Part shown: piece after piece, positions 1 through 9,117 of the stretch
Position numbering within the stretch: position 1 is the stretch's first letter
Layout of the letters: the number at the start of each line of letters is the position of its first letter
Origin: Gymnopilus junonius
Lineage: Eukaryota; Basidiomycota; Agaricomycetes; Agaricales; Galerinaceae
DNA: 18,101 nt
NCBI GenBank assembly: GCA_015501075.1
Contig: JADNYJ010000619.1
Coordinates: 1-18,101, forward strand
Reading direction: 5' to 3'
Program-made: the position numbers and the translations under genes
Notes under the pieces: model-generated
Seen by the model: the letters and a program-made list of their open reading frames with translations, nothing else
The model's database searches: none
What the model was told of the DNA's origin: nothing

Positions 1-1250
1 GGCCGCGGGGAGACCTCGTGAGCCAAGTGTGCAGATCTTGCAGAGTATGCCGATGACGCTGAAGATGAAACCGTGCGAGACTTGGATTGCGGTCTAGAGG
101 ATTTACGAGCAGCATTGCCATTGGGTAATGTTATTGGGTGTGAGGCACGGGGAGTGGCAGTCTCGTCGGATGCGATGGAAGAAGAGGATGAAGATGTTTG
201 AGAAATGTTCGTCAATCCTGACAGTATTGAACGGTTACGAGGTGTTGCGGGAACGACAGTGTGGGTTGACGTTGTGGATAGCGAAGAAGAAGAAGAAGAT
301 GATGATGAGGGGGCTGGGGAATATGAACGAGGGGAGGAAGAGGTTGCTGTTGCTGTCTGGAGAACTGCAGGCTTCACGGGTTTTGACTCCTGACGCGAAG
401 CAGTGGCTTGTATGTGGAGGTTATTCAAGGTAGTCTTTAAATGCTAAAATTGAACCATATCAGCGGAGCTGGACAAAATATCATTGAATCGTCTTACCTC
501 TCGACGCAGAGAGGGCATTTCGCTTTCGTACTCCAGAAATTCCTTTGCATAGTCCCATAGTTCTAATCTCGGTAGAATATGAAGACAATATAGATCCAGG
601 ACCTTCACATAATCGTCCAGCTCTGGTACAATTTGTCCATCCAATGAATAATGAGGTTCCCGACGGGCAAGCCAGTCTTCTATAATCAGACGTCCAACAT
701 CCGGTGCATTTAATTTGATGCTGCTGTATATTAGAGTGGTAAGAACTTGAATTGGGAGGTAAGCAGCGTTTAAGATGGTTTTTTGGGCGTTGTCGGCGTA
801 AGGTGTGAACAATGAAAGAGAGCGATTGTAAATAGAGGTGACCAAATTATGAGGTGACTCTGACAGAATAGCGCGCAGGGATTCTGGAAGAGATTCGCTC
901 GAGGATGGCGGGGAGGCATACAGAGTCGACTCGAAGGTGATCCGGAGGACGTCCCATTTTCGACGCAGCTCCGCTAAAGAGTCAGAGCCGCTGCTTGGGG
1001 GTGACAGGAGATCAAAGGCTGATCGAAGGAGAGAGTGGGTTAAGTAGATGTCGCGGAGGACGAATGCCCTGGCCGCCCTGTTATACAATGAACGCAGAGC
1101 AGCGCTCCTAGACTGCTTTGCTGTTGTGGTTGACGTTAATGCAGAAGTTGGAATTGGCGACAATTGCACAGACTGTTTTTGCCCAGCCTTCAAAGGAAGT
1201 TTGCTAGAGAAAAATGTCTCCTTCGCCAAGGTCGCCGTCGCCGTTGGCAT
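1..1250 (-). CDS. Pex26-like peroxin candidate, 3' end missing
   Basis: Exon 1 is 1250-498 (251 codons from the first ATG). A 54-nt intron (497-444, donor GTAAGA, branch-like CTGAT, acceptor TTTTAG, phase 0) leads to exon 2, 443-1, which stays open to the window edge, so the C-terminus is missing. Residues about 50-250 are a predicted all-helical, TPR-like region without transmembrane segments. After the intron the protein becomes rich in Ser, Thr and Pro, with a run of nine serines. The helical pattern, including a block reading LDLYCLHILPRLELWDYAKEFL, is reminiscent of Pex26/Pex15, the tail-anchored receptors that hold the Pex1-Pex6 ATPase on peroxisomes. In that family a linker is followed by a C-terminal membrane anchor, which here would lie outside the window. 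The assignment rests on remembered pattern only. The gene structure is far more certain than the function. Confidence 0.6.
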
Positions 1251-1670
1251 TGAGGAGGAATATGTTCAGAGAAAGAGAAGTTGAGACTGCAGACAAGGCG
1301 TGTGGGGTCGGCAATTAAATTCACATGTACCCGGATTTGACAAATAAGCGACAACACGTGCTCTCCGCAAACGGGACCAAGCGGACGACGGCGGCGGACA
1401 CTCTTTCGCTTTTCCGCTATGTCAGGAACCCATTGATGAATCTGCTGATATTTCCTTCATCATATATTCGACCCATGACCAGGCAGACCTCTTCCAGGAA
1501 TGATTTATTTCCACAATACATTATCATTGGGCGCACTGTCCAAAGCAGGTCCATGAAGCAAAATCCTGTGTTTTCCGAAGGCAATCGCTGCCGTCAGCCT
1601 CTTGGATTAATGTAGATTGATGTCAACCTTGCGTGAGAATGGACATCTCGTTCTTTCGTCAGCTTCGCCC

Positions 1671-1690
1671 AACCTAACCTAACCTAACCT
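1671..1690. repeat. Short (AACCT)4 tandem repeat
   Basis: Four perfect copies of AACCT lie 44 nt before the start codon of the decayed F-box gene, in the 1251-1733 interval between two divergently oriented genes. The unit is TTAGG-like on the other strand, but the tract is far too short to be a telomere. The rest of 1251-1733 shows no gene; it should contain the promoter of the minus-strand gene that starts at 1250. Confidence 0.7.
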
Positions 1691-1733
1691 CTCTTCAACT
1701 TCGCGGTGGTTTGTCTTTCCCAAAGGAGAGCTA

Positions 1734-3078
1734 ATGGCCTCATCCAGCACTTTAGTTGCTTTTCTTATGCCCACATTTCCACCAGAAATTTGGACGGCTG
1801 TTGGAAGCTTTCTCATGAAGGATGGCCTTATAGGACTTATGGGTCTTAGCAGCACATTCCTGTCCCTCACGATGGACGCACGGTAAAGGGTTGTATCAGT
1901 CCACGCTAGTAAAGAGTTAACTGTTAGTGATCACTTGGTGGGCCGCATTTTGTGAGTAAATATTTGATCAATCCTTTACTCCATCTTAACAGTTGTTTAA
2001 ACAGGGACCCATTCATTGCTAAAAGAGTAGAGCCCTTAGCCTTTTTCTACGATGATTATCCCGACGCTCTAATTTCGATCCGTTATGCATCATATACCCG
2101 TCTACAGCGTCTTCGTAAGGACCTCAGTCGAGCTCTCAAGCCCTTCAGAACCTTCGGGTCCGCAAATCGAAAGGTAGACAACTCTTCGAATATCTTACAG
2201 AGTTTAAAGAGAATCTCCTTCGATTGCTTCTACAAGCTCAAGATGGTCTTTATTTGTTCCTCGTCTTAAAGCCCGTCTATTATGGAATCCTTCGTTCGTC
2301 CCTTTTGGCCACTTGTCGGTGCTAAGCTTCTCACACTCTCCTTAGTCCTCACATTAAGGCAATTCGGGGGTTCGGTAGAGTTTACGCGATTCCTCACCCA
2401 CCTGAGAGAACTTCGCCTCTTTGAGTTTTCTCGTGCAACATTCCCCGATCCCGCTAATACAGCTGGTTTGGCATCTTCCATCAATGGCTTAGGTTCACGC
2501 CTTGAAGTCCTGATAAGGAGACAATGCACACGATGGACATCTCCAATGCCTTGGCACAAGTGTTTCCAATGCCTCGCCAGACTCGGCTGAGCATCGGTCT
2601 AATAATACCAATCAGTGAGGCTCAGAATGCCTCTGGTATTATGAAATTTCTCCACCACGCATCCCATACTCTCCAAGCCCTCACACTTCAGATTGTACAC
2701 ATGGTCATCCCTTCTCTCGGAAGCGACATCGAAGACAACTTAGAACGATTTTTTGATGCTTGCAAGAGGGATGAAAGATGCTTAGTCCAATTACGATCTC
2801 TCACGGCTAATACCAAAAACTTCTGATGTTGACATCGATGTATTGGTCGGGTTCATTCGTTGCGCTCCAAGGTTTTCGGAGGATCTAACTATTGAAGAAC
2901 AATTGTTAAATGAAGATGATGCAAGGCGACTTTTTGCCATTCTCTCGTCAAGAAACAATCTCCAGTCTTTGGATATAATGCATCACATACCCTACTAAAA
3001 GATTTAGTAATGGCAGTTCCCAGTCTGCAAAAGCTCAACCTCTTTGACAGAGCGGCAAGTAAGGTATTCAAATACGAG
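1734..3078 (+). pseudogene. Decayed F-box / leucine-rich-repeat gene
   Basis: Exon 1 starts with ATG at 1734 and encodes an N-terminal F-box: FPPEIWTAVGSFLMKDGL, then IGLMGLSSTFLSL, matching the Pro-Glu-Ile and Leu-Ser pattern of the domain. The same frame continues to 1951 but contains TAA at 1884-1886, at a position where family members often have Tyr (AR-Y-R). An intron at 1952-2004 (GTGAGT...AACAG, 53 nt) joins cleanly into DPFIAKRVEPL. Downstream, LRR-like pieces continue in shifting frames: about 2005-2520 with TAA at 2267, 2524-2823, 2825-2992 (ends at TAA 2996) and about 2992-3078. Each piece has regularly spaced Leu residues, as in the large F-box/LRR families of agaricomycetes, which serve as SCF ubiquitin-ligase substrate adaptors. 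At least two stops and three frame changes argue for a dead gene. The 3' end is approximate. Confidence 0.72.
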
Positions 3079-3138
3079 CGTCCGGTCATACATATGTGCA
3101 ATCCTTATACCTACAGTTATTTTAAGTTAAAACTGTGC

Positions 3139-3192
3139 CAGCGGTCTACACAATTGGGGTGGTCCAAACCTAACTTTTGTAGACCCCCGCTG
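3139..3192. repeat. Imperfect inverted repeat
   Basis: The left arm is CAGCGGTCTACA (3139-3150). The right arm is TGTAGACCCCCGCTG (3178-3192), its reverse complement apart from three extra bases. The 27-nt spacer is not obviously structured. No flanking target-site duplication was recognised, so it could be a stem-loop, a transposon remnant, or chance. Confidence 0.4.
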
Positions 3193-3568
3193 AAAATCAC
3201 TATCCTTGATCGGGAGTTTGATTCGACGGGGAGTTTGAAACGGGCCCATTTCTACACCTCTAACTCACTCCCAGGTCCTGAAAAATTTGCAATAAATACC
3301 ACAGCATGTTATCTCCATGCCTATGTGCTTATTTTGCAAAAACACGAAGAGGAGGAGAGAAAGTTCAGAAATACAAAGTTCATTACACCAAATAAGGCAA
3401 ATGTAACATGGTTGTTTACTAGATCTAGTCAGATCCTGCAAACCAATTAACATAAAACTTAGTAGAAAGTTTTAAAACGCTTATGCCACTAATAATCTCA
3501 AATTACAAGGCAACAGCTAAAATATTGACTTGCAAAAGTTACAAATACCGTCTGAGGCGCATTTTGCA

Positions 3569-3619
3569 GTGACGAAGCGTGACGATCCCCCCCTAAATCA
3601 ACCGTGACGTACCGTGACG
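3569..3619. promoter_or_regulatory. Array of four GTGACG motifs
   Basis: GTGACG occurs at 3569, 3579, 3604 and 3614, a spacing of 10, 25 and 10 nt. The core TGACG is the half-site of ATF/CREB-type bZIP factors. No gene start was found close by: the nearest plus-strand gene begins at 5454, and the decayed F-box gene ends about 500 nt upstream. Regulatory function is inferred from motif density only. Confidence 0.25.
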
Positions 3620-5453
3620 GCCATTTCAATTTCCCCATGTTTTTGCATTCTGAGACGCGGAAACCCTCCTACACCTTCCACAGCAAATTTTCAGCTTAAT
3701 TTTATTGGTAGGCTTGTTCAAAACTAAAAGTTGTATGTCTATATTAGATTTCAGCTTACAGTGTTTAGTTGATGATTTTATAATGATTTTTCTTTCACGT
3801 GGTTTCAAACTCCCGACGAAGCATAGTACCCTCCAATCATCAGAAGAATGATACTTTGCTGGCCCTCATTTCAAGCTTGTTGGTCACACTTGTGCTTGTC
3901 TTCAAAGTGCGGTCATCGTCGCCTCGCATAATTTTTTCTTTTTCCTTTTTGGAAAAGGATGTGTCGATTTTATCCAACGTCAAACTTTCAAGCTCAAGTT
4001 TTCGGCAATCGATACTTGCAGAAATGATTGTTATAATTACAACATGTACGACGTCTTTGAATCCCCCAGAGGCGTGGATTCTACTGCCTCGAGGAAACTT
4101 TAAATCAAAGCGTCGAAATAATTAGTCCGGCATTTCATGCAACAATTCTCCCTCAATTGACCAAGCGTGCTACCACAGAGGCGCAATTTTCATATGCCTC
4201 CTTAAGCTAGGCTGCTAGGACTCACACTCACGTTGTGTTGATTCTCGAACTTTTTCTCTGCAGCAAAGGCACGAATTGTTCATCACGCGCACTGATCGAC
4301 CACCATCTGGCGAGAGCGAGTTTTGCATCAGAATATTCTTTCATTGAAAGCTCAGACGTTCATGAAGCGGCCTAACTTGAAGATACCACGTAATTCCCTT
4401 GATGCTATAATTTCTGACAAGGCTTCTGGAAACTATCTGAAAAAAGCGTTCGTATGTCACTCGGGATCTCAGGGATCTTTCATCGAGGGCCAGACCGCGA
4501 CTGAGACTACCGCGAAAGATGTAGTGCGCACTTACCATGCGGCTTTACACTAATAACGAGATCTATATTGTTGACGTTTATATGTCATTTTAACTCAGAG
4601 ACTATTTGCCGACCAGGGTTCGTTAGATTAATATTTTATGTTCTTAGGGAAATTCACCGGAGGTCGGGTGCTGGAGTTATTTTTATTCGTCAAGCCAATT
4701 CACAGCGAAAGGAAATGCCAGATCTGCATTAATGTGTTACCCTAAAGGTAGTCTGGGCACAGGGCTATCTGGGACCACTGGTCATTGTTATTCCAAAAGG
4801 TAGAACTGATATCCACTGATCTCGGAAAATTACCGCTGAACAGCAGTTGTGGATGCTCTTCCCTCACAAAAAAAGAATGAAACCGCTGCGACATGTGTGA
4901 GCGCAGCTACGTCGTGCTGATGTGCACAAGTTTTCTTTCAAGGCTTAAAATAGCAAGCATACACAAATTCGCTGAGTTTGTTGAAGAAGGAATTTGCCGG
5001 CAAAAGCCCGAACGATTCTTTGACTTTCTTCCATGTTATCCCTGTGCCTTCTGCTTAGAACAAGTGTTTATTCTACAAAACGCGATGTTACAGTTCGATG
5101 TTAGAAGGTTCTTTTCACTCGTAATCGCTTGCTCGGGAAGATCAGAAAGGAAGGAACGTGTTCTCCTCGAGGAGTGCGCCCACTCATAAACGAAGATGGC
5201 AAACAATGGATGTTGTGTGTTACAGCACGACTGATCCCTGTGCCACCGCCTCTTTCCTGAGTCATCTATCCCATTGTCTGGTTCAAGATCTACGCGCCTA
5301 TCTGCCTCATGTCGCCTGTTCGTAGTACAAAAGAGCGTAGCCCCTTTGACTGGACGTTACGAAACGACATTTGGCTTTCCTTTCACTTGTGGAATCCCAT
5401 CTCTTCGCACTTTTACAAGCTCTCTGGGAATTCTGCATTCTTCTCTCGTTATT

Positions 5454-6868
5454 ATGGAATCACATGAAATTCTCGGTATCTCGAAAGACGCGTCAGAGCA
5501 GGAGATTCGATTGGCGTACAAAGGATTGGTACGTCCGCACTGTGCACTTTCTTTGTGGCACAATCTAATTCTGCCATTCGTTAAGGCGATGAAATGGCAT
5601 CCTGACCGCCAACCTCTGGACAAAGCAGGAGCGACGGCAAAATTCGTCGAGGTACGTTCCCTGTTAGGTTACAGCTCTACTTTTGGGCTGACCTCTCTAT
5701 AGATAAACAGAGCGCACAGGACAATGCTGCGCAATCTACGCCGCACTCGTCGAACGACCAAGGCGAAAGAATGCTTTACTACTGAATCCTCGCCATCCTC
5801 TCCCGAATCAACTTCCTCATCTCTACCAGAATCTTCCACCCATTCGACGCATTCCTCGACCTCTCGTTCAAGTAGCCCTTCTGAGAGCCCAGGGTCCTCC
5901 AGATCTCCTTCTATTTCTTCCTTCACTTCGGGAGAGACCTCTCCAACCCGGTCCTCCTTTTCCGAAGATAAATACAAAACTCGAGGACGATTCAACTCTC
6001 GCAGCACGGACTTTCCCAACCCTTTACAACCTTCATCTGCGGACACCCTTCCCTCACGTCTGTCTACGGAGTCATCTTCCACATCCTCATCAAACCCCGG
6101 TGGCAGAAAGTTACGGAAGCGGACTAGGTCGAAGAATCGCAAAGTCAATACCGATTCCAGAGAAGACACCCCAAAACATTCTCCTCGCCAAGGGGGTCCT
6201 CATATTGACAGCGACCCTGAGCGCGTGGTCGAGACCCTGTATCCTTCGCGGGCTGTCTTACGCGGTGCAGGAGCCGATGTTCCTAAGAAATGGGTCCACC
6301 TTCTTAATTTGACCCTGGAGGAAATCGTTCAGGGGAAGACATTTCATTTCCGAGTAATCCGTTACACGCGATCAGGGAAGCAGGTTCTGCCTCTGGAAGT
6401 ACATGTACCCTCTGGAAGTCGTGGCGGCACAGAGATTATTCTTGAAGGCGTCGGGAATGAACGCAAGGACGGTACATGGCAAGACATCAGCTTTACTATC
6501 AAGGAGATGAAGCACGATCGATTTACACGCATTCACGATGATCTTTTCATGGACGTCCGTCTTCCTTGGGTGGATAGTTTGAACGACCGGGAAGGCAAGG
6601 TCTATCTGCAAGGCCTGGATCAAAGCGACTATCTGTTCACAGTCAACTATCATTCCACCCGCCTTTTGAGTGGAAAAGCAGTCATTCACGGGGCTGGGAT
6701 GCCTTACCTTGATGGTACAGGGCGAGGCAGGATCATCGTTCGGTAAGCTATCTTTTATTATAACGAATCATCAAACTCATTTGACCATGGAATGGATGTA
6801 GCTGGGAAATCTCCTCACCTTTATCTTCTTGGGACGCAATTAAAAACGTACTGCGATTCAGGAACTGA
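5454..6868 (+). CDS. J-domain co-chaperone (DnaJ/Hsp40, class B-like)
   Basis: Four exons: 5454-5528, 5586-5651, 5703-6742 and 6802-6868, giving 415 residues. Introns are 57, 51 and 59 nt, all GT-AG. Residues 1-65 form the J-domain (HEILGISKDAS, then AMKWHPD with HPD at about 30-32, then KFVEINRAH); it stimulates the ATPase of Hsp70. Residues about 70-185 are a Ser/Thr/Pro-rich linker in place of the usual Gly/Phe region. A basic stretch precedes the C-terminal substrate-binding domain at about 245-415 (LTLEEIVQGKTFHF, then DRFTRIHDDLF, and near the end GRIIVRWEI). The Cys-rich zinc repeats of class A are absent, so a Sis1/DNAJB-like protein is the best fit. The start was chosen because the J-domain begins three residues later. 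An in-frame ATG at 5274 would add a 60-residue extension. The last intron is well supported because it joins IIVR to WEIS, as in family members. Confidence 0.9.
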
Positions 6869-7105
6869 TCATATTAACCGAAACAACACAATCGGAAACG
6901 AAAAGTAAATCATTACTTAGGTTCGGCAGGCCCGATTAATTGATAGCCTATCTGGAGATACTACATTGTAATAGTACAAAAGGACATTCAGCATGCAATA
7001 TAGCGGCATACTTGTATCGATCAGTAGCTAAGTCCTCTTGTAGTCTACTACTAGGCGTAGTTGACGAGAAGGGCAACTTGGCGATGTGGCGTTCGGGTTT
7101 CGAAC

Positions 7106-7591
7106 TCATCCTGGTAGACTCAGGCGGCAGATATTTGGAACTGGAGGAAGAAGCTTGCCCCCGCTTTTCAGATTGATTGCGTAAGTTATAGAGGCAGAAT
7201 TGCCTTCCAGAACATTAAAGCTTCCGGTCCAATGCAGGTGTGGAAGAGGAGGTAGAGGCTTCCAAATCCTGTCCGATTCCTTGGCGTGTTTATGGCCATG
7301 GGTCTTATGGGGTTGAAGAGCTTCTATAGCCATTCTAACCGTGACGACATAAGTGCCTTTACAAGGAGATCCTTTCAAATAGCCTTGACAATTGTATGTA
7401 CCGAAGGCAACTTGGGGACGATTGGTAAACGAGCAACTTTGGTTGCTGCATTTATAATTATTTTTTGGGATAGTTTTGCGCTCTTTCTTAGCCTTCCTGA
7501 AGGCCGCTGGGAGTTGGACTAATGACAAGACGGGTAAATAAGGAGAGTCGGTGAGATTGATAAGCGGCTTACAGGTAGACACAATTTGCAT
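7106..7591 (-). CDS. Hypothetical Cys-containing small protein
   Basis: Proposed exons 7591-7573 and 7518-7106 (143 residues) are separated by a 54-nt intron (7572-7519, donor GTAAGC, acceptor CATTAG). The intron is a multiple of three without a stop, so unspliced RNA would also be translatable, and the open frame extends upstream to an ATG at 7852. The ATG at 7591 is preferred because a TATA box lies at 7747-7739, inside that longer frame. Residues about 25-65 contain four Cys (KCSNQSC, then YNCQG and SPCKG), which could bind zinc as a small ribbon. The C-terminal half is Pro- and His-rich. No signal peptide or transmembrane segment is evident from the 7591 start. I do not recognise the family. 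A further intron near the 3' end cannot be excluded. Confidence 0.5.
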   Translation of the reverse strand: MQIVSTCKPLINLTDSPYLPVLSLVQLPAAFRKAKKERKTIPKNNYKCSNQSCSFTNRPQVAFGTYNCQGYLKGSPCKGTYVVTVRMAIEALQPHKTHGHKHAKESDRIWKPLPPLPHLHWTGSFNVLEGNSASITYAINLKSGGKLLPPVPNICRLSLPG

Positions 7592-7738
7592 GGTAAGGAA
7601 TGGCGTAAATTTAAACTCGATAACTACAAAGGAAAGGGTTAGATTGCGAAAGACGAAGATTTGGGTTGTAAAGGGAGCGGAAGGTCGAAGTAAAAAGCAA
7701 GTGGCAGAAAATGGAACCTGCTCGAGGTAGAATAGACC

Positions 7739-7747
7739 TTTTATATA
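7739..7747 (-). promoter_or_regulatory. TATA box of the 7591 gene
   Basis: On the minus strand the sequence reads TATATAAAA followed by GG. It lies about 150 nt before the proposed ATG at 7591, with a pyrimidine-rich leader between them. It supports a transcript starting near 7710 and argues against the in-frame ATG at 7852. Confidence 0.55.
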
Positions 7748-7852
7748 ATCCAGAAAGTGGGCCAGATGTTCAAAGACAAAGCAGCGAGCTGAGGGCCAAA
7801 GAAAATGATCGACAAGAAAGTCCGAGCCGGCCACAACGACAATTGTCTTCAT

Positions 7853-8772
7853 AACAAAGAAGTAAATAACTCTTGTCTGGCTCTTGAGTTAAGTTTTTTT
7901 CACGAGCCCTTGCTCTGCATCTGAACATTCTGGTTACAACGCAGTATCTGGCAGCATTTAAATCTATAGATAGGAATGAATGGCATCTAGCTTTGGCCCT
8001 AGGAAGAATGCGATGCCAAATTAGTCAGCTGTCGGCTTTCTGCGGTACAACCCGTATTTAGCATTTCCATCCATTTCCGTCAACGACACCAATCAACCCT
8101 TTACCCGATATTATACTCCTTGTCAATACTCCAACCTCCGGTGAGCTTCCCATTTGGATATTACTTTTGTTAAATCAATCATCTCGTTACAAACTCCAGA
8201 CAACGAAGACCCTCAATCCGCCACATGTTTTCGAGAAGTACGTTCGGCCGCACACCAGCCTATGCGGTATTTCGAGCTCAAGAGGAAGTACTTGAAGGGA
8301 TTGACACTCTGGTGGATATTTTTTTATACGACTTGTACATAATTTTATCCAGGAATATCAACTTGAACCGAGTTGCATACTGCCTGTCCTGTCGAAAATT
8401 TTGTGCTCCCTTTCACGTATGGCGGATCCAAGGAGAGGTGATCAGTGCTGCAGGCTTTTAAACTCCCCGTTACGTAACAGTGCCGTTGCATTAAACATCT
8501 AGAAAGCCATTGTGATGGCTCATTTAGCGTAAGAGATTACAGGAAAAATGTTTTGCAGACATTTGTAAATATGATGAAGATGCTCCATGCATAATGTACT
8601 CTGCATTAATCGACAATAATATAAAATAATAGCTAATTGCTCTAGCTAATCAAAAATTTAGTACCTGAATAGCGGGATACCACGTCAATATTGACAGAAA
8701 AGTCGACAAAAAACAAGCAGAAACATCAACCAGTTCTGTTGGAAAATAGCAGCTGCATTGGTAAATGTCCAC
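7853..8772. other. Interval without a clear gene
   Basis: The interval lies between two minus-strand genes. Plus-strand open frames at 8154-8342 and 8225-8461 overlap in different frames and show no recognisable domain. The sequence becomes AT-rich at about 8560-8680, in the likely 3' flank of the dsRBD gene. No RNA gene or repeat family was recognised. Confidence 0.45.
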
Positions 8773-9117
8773 TTAGAAATGATAACCTGGATATTTTTCA
8801 TCCAACTGTTCCAAGGCGACCTTAGCAGCTGCCACTCTAGCATCACTTTTGCTTGGCCCTGTTCCTGTCCCATACTCGATTCCGTTAACTGGGAAGGAAT
8901 TTGAACAGATATGCCTACATATTGCTTGACGACATACCATATGCCACACATTTCCAGGTAGGTTCATGCTGCTTTCCGGTCTGTATGTCGTTGTATGTCA
9001 CCGTGAGCTTTAGGTGTTGACAAAAGTTGTTAAGGCGGGTGCGAGGATCTGAGACTGTGGTCAACTTTTCAGATAGCCACCGGACGGCATATGTTACACA
9101 CCTTGATCGGTGGACAT
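8773..9117 (-). CDS. Minimal double-stranded-RNA-binding domain protein
   Basis: Three exons: 9117-9102, 9054-8938 and 8888-8773 (82 residues), split by introns of 47 nt (GTGTGT...CCACAG) and 49 nt (GTATGT...TCCCAG). The protein is essentially one dsRBD. Helix 1 is DPRTRLNNFCQHLKL, the strands include CVAYVNGIEYGTG, and the loop plus helix 2 read GPSKSDARVAAAKVALEQL. The Ser-Lys after the glycine-containing turn and the Ala-rich helix are hallmarks of RNA-backbone contact. The second intron lies exactly between CVAY and VNGIEYG, joining two halves that look like no known domain alone. The start at 9117 gives a short leader (MSTDQ). An ATG at 9184, reading through intron 1, is less likely. Family members act in RNA silencing, editing or processing; this one has no catalytic domain, so it is probably a binding partner or competitor. 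Confidence 0.85.

Larger units (their letters stand above)
3079..5453. other. Gene-poor interval
   Basis: No convincing protein-coding gene was found. Open frames at 3799-4125, 4323-4553 and 4893-5189 do not resemble a known family, lack a coherent splice model and overlap comparable frames on the other strand. The interval holds the inverted repeat at 3139-3192 and the GTGACG array. Its last few hundred bases should contain the promoter of the DnaJ gene. Decayed transposon sequence is possible but was not recognised. Confidence 0.5.

Noticed and set aside
128..433. Plus-strand open frames with an acidic Glu/Asp run
   Set aside because: They are the antisense of the Ser-rich exon of the minus-strand gene, whose frame stays open through 1-443 and is joined by a good intron.
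1671..1690. Interstitial telomere repeat
   Set aside because: The unit is five bases (AACCT), only four copies, and fungal telomeres are normally TTAGGG; this is better called a microsatellite.
1679..1870. Minus-strand open frame of 63 codons
   Set aside because: Antisense shadow of the F-box exon on the plus strand.
4323..4553. Small protein of 76 residues
   Set aside because: No domain, no splice partner, and an equally long frame on the opposite strand; no support beyond openness.
5669..6169. Minus-strand Glu/Val-rich open frame of 166 codons
   Set aside because: Antisense of the Ser-rich linker of the DnaJ gene; composition is explained by the reverse complement.
7080..7110. tRNA T-arm-like GGTTTCGAACTC
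   Set aside because: No acceptor, D or anticodon stems could be built around it.
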